Below, piece by piece: positions 10,483-21,220 of a stretch of 64,000 nt of DNA. Numbering within the stretch: position 1 is the first letter of the stretch; each line of letters opens with the position of its first letter. The stretch is taken from positions 111,276,004 to 111,340,003 of the forward strand of contig CP136064.1 in the NCBI GenBank assembly GCA_032622095.1. Reading direction: 5' to 3'. The notes below the pieces were generated by a model. The model worked only from the letters and a program-made list of their open reading frames with translations. It was not told the DNA's origin and did not search any database. The DNA is from Siphonodentalium dalli (Eukaryota; Mollusca; Scaphopoda; Gadilida; Siphonodentaliidae). The position numbers and the translations under genes were made by a program.

Positions 10483-10698
10483 GAGATACAAGAAACAATA
10501 AGGAAACGGGAAGAAGAGATGAAAGCTTCTCTCAATAATGCTGCTGTGATAAGCTCAAATTCTGGCGCTACAGGCGACAACATTCAGCCTCCCAATAATG
10601 GACTGTTTGGCAGTGCTCTGGCCAATGTTTTTGTGATAATAGGATTTGCCGCATTTGCATACACAGTCAAATATGTTCTCAAGAGCATCGTGGACTGA
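10483..10698 (+). CDS. UBE2J2: UBE2J2-type enzyme, last exon with the C-terminal membrane anchor
   Basis: After acceptor CTTTTTCAG, 71 codons and a TGA stop. It opens EIQETIRKREEEMKASL, a charged helix continuing the E2 C-terminus. A low-complexity Asn/Ser/Gly linker follows, then the tail anchor LANVFVIIGFAAFAYTVKY and VLKSIVD. UBE2J2 proteins end with this type of single hydrophobic segment, which places the enzyme on the cytosolic face of the ER. The linker is shorter than in vertebrate proteins. Codons in the same open frame before 10483 are intronic. Confidence 0.96.
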   Translation, partial: EIQETIRKREEEMKASLNNAAVISSNSGATGDNIQPPNNGLFGSALANVFVIIGFAAFAYTVKYVLKSIVD

Positions 10699-11027
10699 AG
10701 GATAATCAAAGTCTTCTGTTGTTGAGTCTCTTGGATCGCTTCCTTACTGAGTGCAACTGTCAATCTATCAGGGGTGTGGCAGCAGAGGAGAGGGTGGTGG
10801 AACTGTTATGCACCCGCCACCAACTTTGGTCAAAATTATTTTTAACACTTAGAAATATTATGCCTGAAACAACAGTAGTTGGAAATTTCAGATCAATAAT
10901 AGGTTGAGATTGTTCTTCAGTTAAATTTTCCAACCACAATATTTTAGTGTGCAAAATATGTAATTTTTCGATCAAGAGTTGAATATATTCCAACTTTAAA
11001 GGGGTACTGTACGCCAATTTCAATAAA
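10699..11027 (+). other. UBE2J2 3' UTR and candidate poly(A) signal
   Basis: No AATAAA occurs between the stop and 11021; the first is at 11022-11027, already inside the left end of the TIR element that starts at 11000. If used, a transposable element supplies the gene's polyadenylation signal. The overlapping antisense frame at 10760-11023 is not supported as a gene. Confidence 0.45.
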
Positions 11028-13059
11028 TTCCCGGTAACAATTGTGATCTAATATCAATATTATATTTTAAAATAACGTATTTGAGTCGACGATGTCTACT
11101 GAAAACAATCCGGTTAACAGGCTATCATAAAAGTCAAATTGAATTATCTATTATATATTTTGGAAGATCTGTCTGTGTATCTGTCTGTGTGTTCGCGATG
11201 AACTCGAAAACAGCCGACCCGATTTCGATGAAACTTCGTATGTGAGGGTACTATCGGTCGGGAAGTGGCATAGGCATATTAATTTTCAGATCCGAGGTAA
11301 ACTTTTCACGTGCCGAGGTCAAATCTGTTTTTACGCTGTGTTACGGGACTTTCATTTTAGTTCGGTGCTTACAAATCGATTCGAAACAGCGCGAATAATA
11401 AAATGCCAGTCATAATAATGACACTGTGAGAATCTTTCGTGTTTCCTCTTTCCAACGATATATAATGCGTATGTATCCGTTTTAGTTATCTGCCTCAATT
11501 ATCAAGAAGAAGTGGTACTATCTTCCATCAGGATAAAAACAATGCGTAACTTCTATGACGTCGTTAGAGGTCATAACGTTAGATCACGTTAACGCTTAAC
11601 CGGCCGATGCATTTGACTGTTTCAGACGTCTTGGCGATATCTCGGGCACCGATGGTAATTTATCTTTACGTTGAAACTTGATAATTAATGAGCGTGTGTA
11701 TATGAGGCGCGTTTATATACTTGAGTGTAAATCAAATCGGGTTAAACTGGCGGATTTTTACGGACGAAATTTGATGCATAGGGTATCTCGGTATATTTTG
11801 GAAGATCTGTCTGTGTATCTGTCTGTGTGTTCGCGATGAACTCGAAAACGGCCGACCCGATTTCGATAAAACTTCGTATGTGAGGGTACTATCGGTCGGG
11901 AAGTGGCATAGGCATATTTATTTTCAGATCCGAGGTCAACTTGTCACGTGCCGAGGTCAAATCTGTTTTTACGCTGTGTTACGGGACTTTCATTTGAGTT
12001 CGGTGCTTACAAATCGATTCGAAACAGCGCGAATAATAAAATGCCAGTCATAATAATGACACTGTGAGAATCTTTCGTGTTTCCTCTTTCCAACGATATA
12101 TAATGCGTATGTATCCGTTTTAGTTATCTGCCTCAATTATCAAGAAGAAGTGGTACTATCTTCCATCAGGATAAAAACAATGCGTAACTTCTATGACGTC
12201 GTTAGAGGTCATAACGTTAGATCACGTTAACGCTTAACCGGCCGATGCATTTGACTGTTTCAGACATCTTGGCGATATCTCGGGCACCGATGGTAATTTA
12301 TCTTTACGTTGAAACTTGATAATTAATGAGCGTGTGTATATGAGGCGCGTTTATATACTTGAGTGGAAATCAAATCGGGTTAAACTGGCGGATTTTTACG
12401 GACGAAATTTGATGCATAGGGTATCTCGGTATCCGCTGGGCCGATTTCCCGGTATCCACTGGGCCGATTTCCACCATTTTTGGGGTGTTGGTGTTTGACC
12501 CCACCTGACCTTGACCTTCAAAATGGTCAATTCAAGGTCAAAGCCCGGATGAAGTCGGGTCACCTTCTAGTTTAATATAAATGAATTTATGGCTGGAGTC
12601 ATAAAATGGTGAATTATGCCATTACGAGTTACCGTTCTTGAAATCTCACATGTTGGGTGTCTTTTATCGATGGCCGTTTTCGACGAACATTATTGAGTTG
12701 CGAACAAAACATGTTACATGCAAAAGGAAGTCCCGCTATAACCAATTTGGAGAAAAAAAAGAGAAGAAACAAGATTCATAAAGCGTCTAAGTATTTTTAT
12801 AGGGGGTGAGATTGTTCGATGGAAGATATTGCAGGCATAAATTGAACTTCCGGTTCATCCTGCAACCTGCGTCTTCTCCGGTGAAGGTCAAAAACATGGC
12901 GCGTAGTTTGAAATCGTAATATTTTTATTTCCAAGATCAATATTTTCGTCGCTAAGTTAGGTTTATACGAAACTCATATAACACGAACACAATCAAACTT
13001 GAAAGTTATGTCAATGGGAGTAAATAAACAAATTGCCTATCTCTGTGTACAGTACCCCT
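11000..13059. mobile_element. TIR element (AGGGGTACTGTAC ends) containing a Helitron
   Basis: AGGGGTACTGTAC at 11000-11012 is mirrored by GTACAGTACCCCT at 13047-13059; weaker complementarity continues inwards (GCCAATTT against AAATTGCC). Removing the nested Helitron at 11147-12570 leaves a non-coding element of about 636 bp. No convincing target duplication is visible, so the superfamily is open. It directly follows, and may overlap, the UBE2J2 3' UTR. Confidence 0.7.
11147..12570 (+). mobile_element. Non-autonomous Helitron with tandemly duplicated 5' region
   Basis: The 5' end TCTATTATATATTTTGG follows an A. The 3' end has a short stem (CCCG...CGGG, 12544-12559), then TCACCTTCTAG followed by T. 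TC...CTAG ends, a 3' hairpin and an A/T insertion site are Helitron hallmarks. A 638-bp segment starting near the 5' end is repeated head to tail (about 11154-11791 and 11792-12429) with very few differences. The tail carries TGACCTTGACCTTC and GTCAATTCAAGGTCAA, shared in inverted orientation with the elements at 33932-35152. No Rep/helicase ORF. Confidence 0.75.
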
Positions 13060-13750
13060 AAGTTTGTTAAGTCAAATTTTAAGATTGAAATGGCTATCAG
13101 TTTATAAATTTGATCTCAAAGGGACTGAGTTGAGAATTTGTGTCTTCAGACAGGGGGGTTGAGGTATTTGATATTCTCATTTGGAGTTGGACCACACCTT
13201 CTAGCCATGTCCCTGCATTCAATGTTTATTGCACTGCTCACATGGCTGGCTTTAAATATTGACAACAAGTCCCTGAAAAAATTGATTAAGAAATTCTGGC
13301 TAACTGTTGAAACCTGAACATAATTTAAAGATGTGATGTGTCTTCTTTGAACTTCTATGTAGATTAGTTTAATAATATTTATATGTCTCAATATAAATAT
13401 ATGGGATAGCTTTCAAATATTAGGCAATTAGACTGAGAAACATTACTTAGCGGAGAAACCAGTTATTGACACCCATCTCCCATAAGATTCTTGGGGATAC
13501 AAATGATATATTTGAGTTGCTTCTCTCACTTAACTGTCGGACAACAAATGTTACTAATTTTAGAACATGGTTTTGTTCGCATCTGATGTGCGCAAGTGAT
13601 TCGATTGAAAATTTCATGTCCCAACAATCCCAGATCTAACAGATGTATCCTATGTGGCTTTTTGCGATATGAATATAAACATGACCTCAAAGCGAGTTTC
13701 ATAAAAAAAATGTATATTTGGTGTTAGTTCTACCGGGGAAGAGACATCAC
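13060..13750. other. Unassigned non-coding stretch
   Basis: The antisense open frame at 13146-13391 resembles nothing I know. No terminal repeats seen. Confidence 0.4.
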
Positions 13751-13753
13751 ATA

Positions 13754-13914
13754 CAGTAATGCTCTAAGTAATCGACCCCTTAACCACAGCAGAATTATGG
13801 GTAACTTTTCAGGATTTAGTCGGAAATATGGCTTGTTGCCATTCATCGGAAAGCTCTCAAAAGTTAACCATAATTCTGCTGTGGTTAAGGAGTCGATTAC
13901 TTAGAGCACTATTG
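13754..13914. mobile_element. Mariner-type MITE, internally shortened copy
   Basis: It starts TA|CAGTAATGCTCTAAG. The left arm (AATCGAC..CTTAACCACAGCAG, ATAATTCTG complement) is mirrored at the right end, which has decayed to CACTATTG|TA. CAGT termini next to TA are typical of Tc1/mariner MITEs. Compared with the full palindrome at 16926-17140, about 50 bp of the centre-right arm is missing. Confidence 0.75.
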
Positions 13915-13916
13915 TA

Positions 13917-14827
13917 TTTAAGAATAAAACTACAACTTTTATCTGGACTGGTATACATAATTATAAATGTGATACAACTGCAATGTGAAATAGTCTATAT
14001 TGTTAGAAATATTGTTTCTGTTTTAAAGTTTTATAGGGATACAAATCATTATAATACAAGATTAAAACATTTTCAGGTTATTTTGCTATGGTATTCAGGC
14101 ATTTAATCTCTGGTATCACACTGTTTGTTACCTGTCAAATTGAGATATTGTAACATGATCCTGCAACTGACTGTCAAATATGACAAATTATCTTTGGAAG
14201 AAAATTAACAATGCCTTCTTATCTATATCATTTTATTATATATCTAGCAACATTTATCTATAACAGATAGATATGCCCATAATATTGCCTATATTTTATT
14301 TCCATTGTATCAGCAACAATCAGATGCTCTGCATCATGCTTAGTCTATTGGATGTTGTGGCCAAAAAAAAAACATTCTCAACAGAATATAAGATGGGGAA
14401 AATAAGACTTTATTAAATGTCTCAATCTCATTTGTGCAACTGTTCTATAGTATACAATACCTGAGATGTACATTAATTTTTTTGTGAATATTTATCCATC
14501 TTAAACACTAATTTTTTAGTGCAATTACAGTTTTTCATTAATCCTAACACTACTTCGCATGTTTGAGCTGAAATTTACTTTAAATATATGTTCTTGCTTG
14601 AGTTTTGACAATTTTGTGGCTTGAAACTTATTACCACCACATCCAATAGACATTTAAATGAATGGAACCATAGCCAATGCAATACTGCCAAATAAACATA
14701 GCCAATGCAACCGTCTGAACAATGCTGACCAGATGTGTGGAATAACATCAAGCATTCATATGTGTGCAAAGATAAATTCATTATCTCCTTCAACATTTTA
14801 TTCAGCGTAACTTTCTCTGTTCATAAT
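13917..14827. other. Unassigned AT-rich stretch
   Basis: No recognisable coding or repeat structure; open frames at 13828-14106 and 14575-14796 are judged random. Confidence 0.45.
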
Positions 14828-15321
14828 CTAAGTCTTTCTTTACGAAATACTCATTGTAGTTCCCTTAAAAAATTTCTGAACATTTCCCACTAATGAATAG
14901 GAATTCATATTGACTTGTGTTATTTGCTGTCTGCATATATTTCCTGAACATCCTTCAGATGAATAATAGATGAATCCACTGTATATTTTTATATGTTTTA
15001 TAACTGGATGGGAGAATCCATTTGGTAAAGAAAGGATTAACGTTGATTTTATTCACAAAGTTTAACCTTTTCTTTACTGAATGGATTCTTCTCTTCAGTT
15101 ATAAAAGTATATATTGGAATGGTCCATTATTCATTTGGATGGATGTTCAGGAAATATAAACAGACAACTCACAGTTGAACAGATAATACAAGTGAAGAAG
15201 GATTCCTATTCATTGGTAGGATATGTTCAGAAAATAAGTTCATGGCCACTTGTTGAACTTATTTTTTGAACATTTCCAAAGGGAACTACTCGTCAATGAG
15301 TATTTAGTAATCAAAGGTTTC
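14828..15321. repeat. Two diverged TTAA-type MITEs in inverted orientation
   Basis: The left copy (about 14828-15046) runs from TCTTTCTTTACGAAATACTC to GTAAAGAAAGGATTAAC. The right copy (about 15060-15321) starts TTAACCTTTTCTTTACTG and ends GAGTATTTAGTAATCAAAGG, that is, in the opposite direction. Both share ATTCATT..ATGTTCAG and AGGGAACTAC-type segments with the MITE at 5554-5821. The pair could extrude as a large hairpin. A more degenerate relative seems to lie at 19330-19590. Confidence 0.6.
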
Positions 15322-15658
15322 AGTTGTCTGCCTTCAGTGTGAAATATATTATCTGGTTCAGGGATGACTAGGGTTGTGCGATGACCAGTGTTCAAATGGA
15401 GACTGAAAGCATGGAGTCAGAAAGCTAATTAATAAAAGCGCTCAATAGATCGACATTCAAGACGAAGTTAGGTGACGAAAGTATTTCATTATTTTCGTAC
15501 TTATGAAATATCGTTCCGTAACAGCAAAAGGTAGGCTCTAACAATTAGTGTACAGTTAACATATATTTATTTCCAAATCTAACATAAATTTTGGCAAGTG
15601 GGTTTTCAATTCTGTGATATGAACGATCTAGTCCGAAAATATCGAAAGTGGGAATATA

Positions 15659-16074
15659 TTGCCGACTGTACAAAGGGAAACCCGATCACGGACAGTACAA
15701 AGGGAAACCCGATCGACAACTATATCAACCAAGCGATCACACAGTGATATGCAATCATCTTTAGTTTTCACAAGACGGACATTCAAAGACGCATGGACAT
15801 TAAACCGACCGTGGTTGAATCATGACAATGTGAAGAAAGCAATATTTTGTAAAGTGTGCATTGACGCTGGTATATAAGCAATTTGTTCGTAACAGGCTGT
15901 TTTAATCTGGAGAAAGATTACGTCACTCTGCACGAAACAGCAAAAGGTTATTATTTTACATTTAATCCCCTAATCCCCCATTGTCTGTCTGGTCACTCAC
16001 GGGACTCCCGCACAATGCATGTTTATGATGACATTGTATTTATGACGGTCGAGGTTTATGAGCACCAAGTGTAA
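15659..16074 (+). pseudogene. hAT transposase N-terminal zinc-finger remnant (ZNF862/KIAA1586-like)
   Basis: The first frame (15659-15877) ends WTLNRPWLNHDNVKKAIFC-KVC. After a one-base shift the second frame reads LFVTGCFNLEKDYVTLHETAKGY. Joined conceptually, these follow the order W-L-x-x-D, F-C-x-x-C, F-V-x-G-C and H-E-x-x-K-x-(H) of the zinc finger that starts ZNF862/KIAA1586-type hAT transposases; the final His position reads Tyr. The upstream part is two copies of VQRETRS. Catalytic regions are absent. It is a pseudogene inside the deletion derivative, not a host gene. Confidence 0.72.
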
Positions 16075-16330
16075 GACAATAGCTTAATCAGCCAAATGTG
16101 AATCACGACAGATATTTTGTGGCTATTTGTCGTCAATACCGATACAGTCAAAATAATATGCATGCTTTTATGACAGATTGTAATTTGATAATGGCGTAAC
16201 AATATTAAGTTATTAGTTTCCAGATGTCACTTAGATATTTTCGCAAGGATAAATATTTAATGATGATTTAAAAAAAAATATTGATATAAAACAAAAAAAT
16301 AATAACATTAAGAAGGACAATCCCGGATTA

Positions 16331-16347
16331 CCCCCCCCCCCCCCCCC
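16331..16347. repeat. Poly-C tract of 17 bases
   Basis: An unbroken run of C inside the hAT derivative. It may be length-variable. Confidence 0.95.
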
Positions 16348-16925
16348 AAATCACTCTTTCACATAAAGATTAATAAATTTTTAATAAATGATATATATAA
16401 AAATACTTCTAGTTCATAAAATTATTTAAATTATTGTTTATTTTACCTGTGTCTGTTAGATTTTACGTTTTAGTCATCAATTGTGAACCGACCAGAAAAC
16501 GATGATTTAATTTGGCCAAAAAACATTTGGCTAAAGTTTTTTTCATTTGGCTAATAAAATTTTCATTTGGCTAAACTTTTGGCTAAAGTTTTTTTCGGTC
16601 CAGCATGAACACTGGCGATGACTAGGTTAGTGCTCTATGGTATTTTAATTAATTGTGAAAACCAACAATGTCTTTCACCTCCCACATTATTTTCAAATGG
16701 TATATCAGCAGTTCGTTAATATCGCGATAATCAAACTAATCAAACATTCTCACTTAAACGCTTTATCTCCTTTTGAATACAATATCTCGTTTTTAACATT
16801 GATTCATGTATGTCTATCGAAGTGTATCTACCATATACGGCACAGGACACATATTTCTAGGATTGGGCTGGGTTGATGATGTGATGCTTTATTTAGGCTT
16901 TATTTAGGCTGATTGTCCACATGTA

Positions 16926-17140
16926 CAGTAATGCTCTAATTAATCGACTCCTTTAACCACAGCAGAATTATGGGTAACTTTTCAGGATTTAGTTGGAAAT
17001 ATGGCTTGTTGCGATTCATCGGAAAGCTCTCCCCGAGAGCTTTCCGATGAATGGCAACAAGCCATATTTCCGACTAAATCCTGAAAAGTTACCCATAATT
17101 CTGCTGTGGTTAAAGGAGTCAATTAATTAGGGCATTACTG
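16926..17140. mobile_element. Mariner-type snapback MITE, full palindrome
   Basis: TA|CAGTAATGCTCTAATTAAT... is mirrored to ...ATTAATTAGGGCATTACTG|TA. The halves are reverse complements over almost all of ~105 bp each, meeting at GAGAGCTC-like sequence (GCTCTCCCCGAGAGC). The TA duplication and CAGT ends indicate a Tc1/mariner relative. It is the parent form of the shortened copy at 13754-13914. Confidence 0.88.
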
Positions 17141-17195
17141 TACTTGTCTGGCGCATTCCATGCAACATGGGCAGCGGGAACGATTTAAATTTTAT

Positions 17196-17345
17196 TGGCC
17201 AAACAATATTTACATTGACCTTGTAAGCCAGTGCATTCTCTTATATATGTGAGGCTCCCTATGCGAGACTCGCATATATAAGAGAATGCACTGGTGCATG
17301 ATCTTTAATGCTGCACCAGCGCAGCTCCCGTCATTAAAGGGTTAA
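17196..17345. mobile_element. TTAA MITE, right half (copy 2)
   Basis: This corresponds to the right half of the element at 4628-4876: TTTACCTTGACCTTGTAAG, one stem-loop on GTGCATTCTCTTATATATG, then AATGCTGCACCAGCGCAGC and the end CATTAAAGGGTTAA. The left half is missing. Confidence 0.8.
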
Positions 17346-17927
17346 CAACGATATGAAACATGCTAAAATGAAAGTATACCATGTGCACACAGTAGTTGGA
17401 ATATTCCATTGCAATTATATAGTCGGTGTACACAAATATAGCAAAATCTAGCATATAATAACTCCATTTTGTACAACAGTCGACCATAATATACTGGGAT
17501 ATTGTGCTGTTAGTTTAAAGCTATTGTGTTATTTTAAATTTGAAATACTGTACAACATTAGACTAGGGAATATGTAAGTATGATTGCTCTGACATTTACC
17601 TCAGGAAAATTGTATTGATAGTGTAATGCAGGGTTTTGAGGTTGAAATTTAATTTCCATCTGAGAATAGTACACACTTAATTGGTTTTGGCTGTGGTATA
17701 AATACTCCACTCTACAAGTGCATGAAGGGAATTAATCATGTTATTTTTCATGAACTAGCTTTGATCACAACCAACTGAGATACATTTACAAATGGATGAC
17801 AGGATTGTCAAAATTTATGTTCCATCTCCATTAATTATTTTCTGGATTTGCTGTGAATTTGGAAAATAACCAGTCTGAGGGAATCCAGACTATTGAACAG
17901 CTCTGAAACAAATAGCAGGGAATCATA
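17346..17927. other. Unassigned stretch
   Basis: No support for coding or terminal repeats; the antisense frame 17305-17487 runs through the MITE end and is judged random. Confidence 0.45.
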
Positions 17928-18184
17928 TTAATAACTCCATGACTGGAGCTTCATGAAATTTTGCGAAAACCCTGTGCCAATACATTCTCTTGAAACTCTT
18001 CCCATAGGGAGCCTTACATATATTAGAGAATACATTGGCCTAAAAATATTTACCTTGACCTTGTAAGCAGTGCATTTTCTTATATATGCGAGGCTCCCTA
18101 TGGGAGACTTGTATATATAAGAGAGTGCACTGGCACATGATCTTTAATGCTGCACCATTGTGGCTCCCGTCATGATTGGGTTAA
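17928..18184. mobile_element. TTAA MITE (copy 3), full length
   Basis: It runs from TTAATAACTCCATGACTGG to GTCATGATTGGGTTAA, carrying both stem-loops of copy 1 (CATTCTCTTGAAACTC..., and GTGCATTTTCTTATATATG). The left terminus is more decayed than the right. Confidence 0.75.
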
Positions 18185-19949
18185 TCCTTTCAATTATTAT
18201 GTCAGTGTCAGCCAATCACAAATTGCGGTAGAAGGTAGTTGTGTGGAATTATTATTTTTTTTAGCCCTATGTACTGGTGGTAATTCAAAGTATATCGGAT
18301 ACTTCAGACTATTAAATAGTTCAATAGTCTGTGTTCACTCTGACTGGGAAATAATCGAAGTAGCAATTTTACTTTGATCATCTCAAAAAGCTTCATTGTT
18401 TTATAATATATATAGAATATGTAGCTAGTGCCATCATTTAAACTGTTTATGTCCATGAGGAGGATTTGATCATCTATTGGTTGAGGCTCATCTGAGTGCA
18501 ATAGATGCCAAATCCTGAGCGGAATTAAACGGTTTAGGCAACAGCATTAGTTACATATTTTATTTATCCATCGCACAAAACTTGCCTTTTGTGCAGGTCT
18601 GCTAAATTTTTCCAGACACAAAGTGGAGGTGGGCAAGTATATTGGTCCATAATCAGATGAGTAAAAAATGAGTATTGCAAATTGTTTCCTATGCTGAAAT
18701 TTGCTTGGTTTTGGTGGGGGTAATCTGTCATTATCCCAAGGGTTTTATTTTTACTTTGATGACACCATTACGTTTGTGAAATCAAGCAAACTAATGGTTT
18801 TAGATATTTCAGAGCAAAAACAGAAAAAAATAATTATTTATTTTGTGTCAGTTGTGGTGAACTATGGATATAAATACGTCCCAAAATCACAATGATGTCA
18901 TTAAGGCCTGTTGACATCCCTGGTTATCTGCACAATTTGCATTGATAATTACATCATCAAATTAGTACCTGTACATGATAGAGCTGAGTTGACCTAATAA
19001 AGCTTGACGCAATAAACGTAACTTTTATTAGGTAGGATTTATGTAGGCAATAGAAGAAGTGATCGGTGGATAAATGTAGTGGATATGTATTTACTTTGAC
19101 TATCGCCTTTTGTTCTAACATAATACACAATGCATGTGTATATATATATAAATGGCCATTTGACATATTTTTGGAAGGAGGTAAAACAGTTCCATTGAAC
19201 TTTCAATTCTAAGCCATCACCATCAGACCATTTTCACCTCAGCGAACTGCAGTAACTTATTAAATGCCGAGCTATATTTTCTCCAACAACTGTCTAGATG
19301 TCTTTCTCAACTTTATGTGGACTGTATATCTGTTTACTTGTGTTATTACTGAATGTATTCTCCCACTCTCCACTTAAAGTATACATTGAAATGGTCCTTT
19401 CTTCAATTGTAGCAATATTCAGATCATATTAGCAGACCACAAGCAGAGAAACACTGATGATTCATTTGTATGGATGTTCCCATAATCAGGTCAATAAATA
19501 GCACAAGTTTGTTTCTGGAACTAATTAGTTGAACATCCATACAAATGAATCAATTCAAGTAACTAATCTTCGGTGTATATCAGGTTATCAAAGGGTTATA
19601 TCTAAAACAGAAAATTATGTTGGATTGAAGATTAACCAGCAACACTGATTTAGTCAGATTTGCACTGATATATCTACCTTTGGAAGCAATTCAGGATTAA
19701 AATGGACACAATCAGGATGAAGTTGTGCCAATCAACATAACTGAAAAATGGTCTTTGATTGCTTATGATGGTCCCCTATTTTCCCCACATCTCTTCTATT
19801 TGCCATAGTAATTCATTTGGGAGTGATCAATGCTAGTCGGATTGGTGTTTTGTTGTATATATTGTATATGAACTTGTTATCATGCCACATGTATATATAC
19901 AGACTGTTAATAAAATTGGTTGCTTTGATGAATTGTCCTTCTCACTTTT
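18185..19949. other. Unassigned stretch with a possible decayed MITE
   Basis: Around 19330-19590 short blocks (ATTGAAATGGTCC, GTATGGATGTTC, ACATCCATACAAATGAATC) resemble the family at 14828-15321 and form a partial inverted pair. The rest is AT-rich with small random-looking open frames; 18701-18895 and 18957-19166 have no recognisable features. Confidence 0.4.
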
Positions 19950-20093
19950 AGCTGAACTTGACAAAGTCAATTCGTCAAGTTAGAGCTATTATGGCACAAC
20001 CTACACGCCACATCCCTCATCTGATCATCAGCAAACTTCATGTGGATCTTCTAGGTGACCTCTACATGGAGCTGTCAAATTTTCTGTATTTCG
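19950..20093. repeat. Satellite monomer, left remnant of an interrupted array
   Basis: ACATCCCTCATCTGATCATC, AAACTTCATGTGGATCTTC and GTGACCTCTACATGGAGC match the second variant of the ~165-bp monomer, which reappears right after the insertion at 20094-21220. Confidence 0.7.
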
Positions 20094-21220
20094 TTAACCC
20101 TTTGAACCCCAGCGGCCGGAATACCGGCCGCTGCGTGAACCTCCATATACCCTAGCGGCCGGTATACCGGCCGCTGAACCGGCCATTATAACGACGGCCA
20201 CGTGTTTATAGTTTATAGCTATGCGATTCAATAACAAATCGACGTCTAAAATCTAGTTATATATATCAAATATAAAAAGCCTGTTCAAATTATATTTATA
20301 TGGTGAACGGCCTCGATCGCATATCAAGTTGATTTCTTCGCGCATGCGCAGAGCAGCGAAATGCGAAATAAATGGTTTATAGCGTACTTATGCACGAGAT
20401 ACCCACTAATATATGTTTAAATGGCCCCATAGACATCGGCGGTGGTCAGGGTGTGTATATGGAATGTCTACCCGCTATAGTATCGGGTAGGAATATATGC
20501 GCATGCGCAGAACATAGGTTGTAAATGACAAAAACATGCGTTTTAAGCGAAATGTGGTGTTATATATAGGACATATAGCTGCATCATAATTGCAGTTTCT
20601 TGCTAATGCCGGGTAGTTGTCTGGTAACCGTTACTAAGGAGAGATTGGGTGGCAAAGTGTCAAATGATCATAGAATGGTCCACGCATAACATATGTATGC
20701 ACAGTTTCAAACAGGTGCCACCATTGAATATATACAGCATTATGCGACTAGATATTGTATAAATTAAGGGAACACTACCACTTAATGGTTAGTGCAGTGG
20801 TGTCATCCGTTCATTTGTGGTACTTGATTAGCAACCGTTACTACCTTAACTAATTAATTTCATTCGATCTCTCTTAAATTCTTGTCGGATATATCTCAAA
20901 TTTCACATTAGGGTATTATCGTCATCAAAAACGCAATCACTGGCATTGAGTTATGACATACCATGCTATAATTGCTTTTTCCAGTCAATTCGGAGTAGTT
21001 GACTAGCAACCGTTGCCAAAACGCTGCCGCGTGGCAAAGTCTTCCGATTTTATAATGATCAGTGATCAATGGGGGGACCTGTAAAGTTTCATACCTGTGT
21101 CACAAATTAAACATAACCAACATCATCCAACAAGACACTATAAAATTTAAAGGAAAATCCCACGAGGAGCCCAGGGTCAGGGTGTCGGTTGTGGTAGGGC
21201 GTCAGGGTTCAAAGGGTTAA
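20094..21220. mobile_element. 1.1-kb TTAA element with GC-rich subterminal palindromes
   Basis: The TIR is TTAACCCTTTGAACCC and its complement, with TTAA at both edges. The empty site is visible: uninterrupted monomers read TTCGTTAAAAAACATGG, and here TTCG|TTAA...TTAA|AAAAGCATGG. Near the left end two 22-nt palindromes (20111-20132 and 20154-20175) are built on GCGGCCGG/CCGGCCGC. Degenerate ~200-bp units recur inside, marked by AGCAACCGTTAC-type sequence at 20613, 20821 and 20995. There is no ORF. A piggyBac-like mobiliser is inferred from the TTAA and CCCTTT ends. Confidence 0.87.

Larger units (their letters stand above)
15386..16614 (+). mobile_element. hAT element, deletion derivative, with 8-bp TSD GCGATGAC
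   Basis: GCGATGAC at 15378-15385 and again at 16615-16622 exactly flank termini CAGTGTTCA and TGAACACTG. An 8-bp TSD and CAGTG-type ends are diagnostic of the hAT superfamily. The right end carries clustered subterminal copies of TTGGCTAAA (16505-16585), as expected of transposase-binding sites. The 1.23-kb interior keeps the broken 5' part of a transposase ORF (15659-16074), then AT-rich DNA and a poly-C run. It cannot encode a transposase. Confidence 0.88.
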
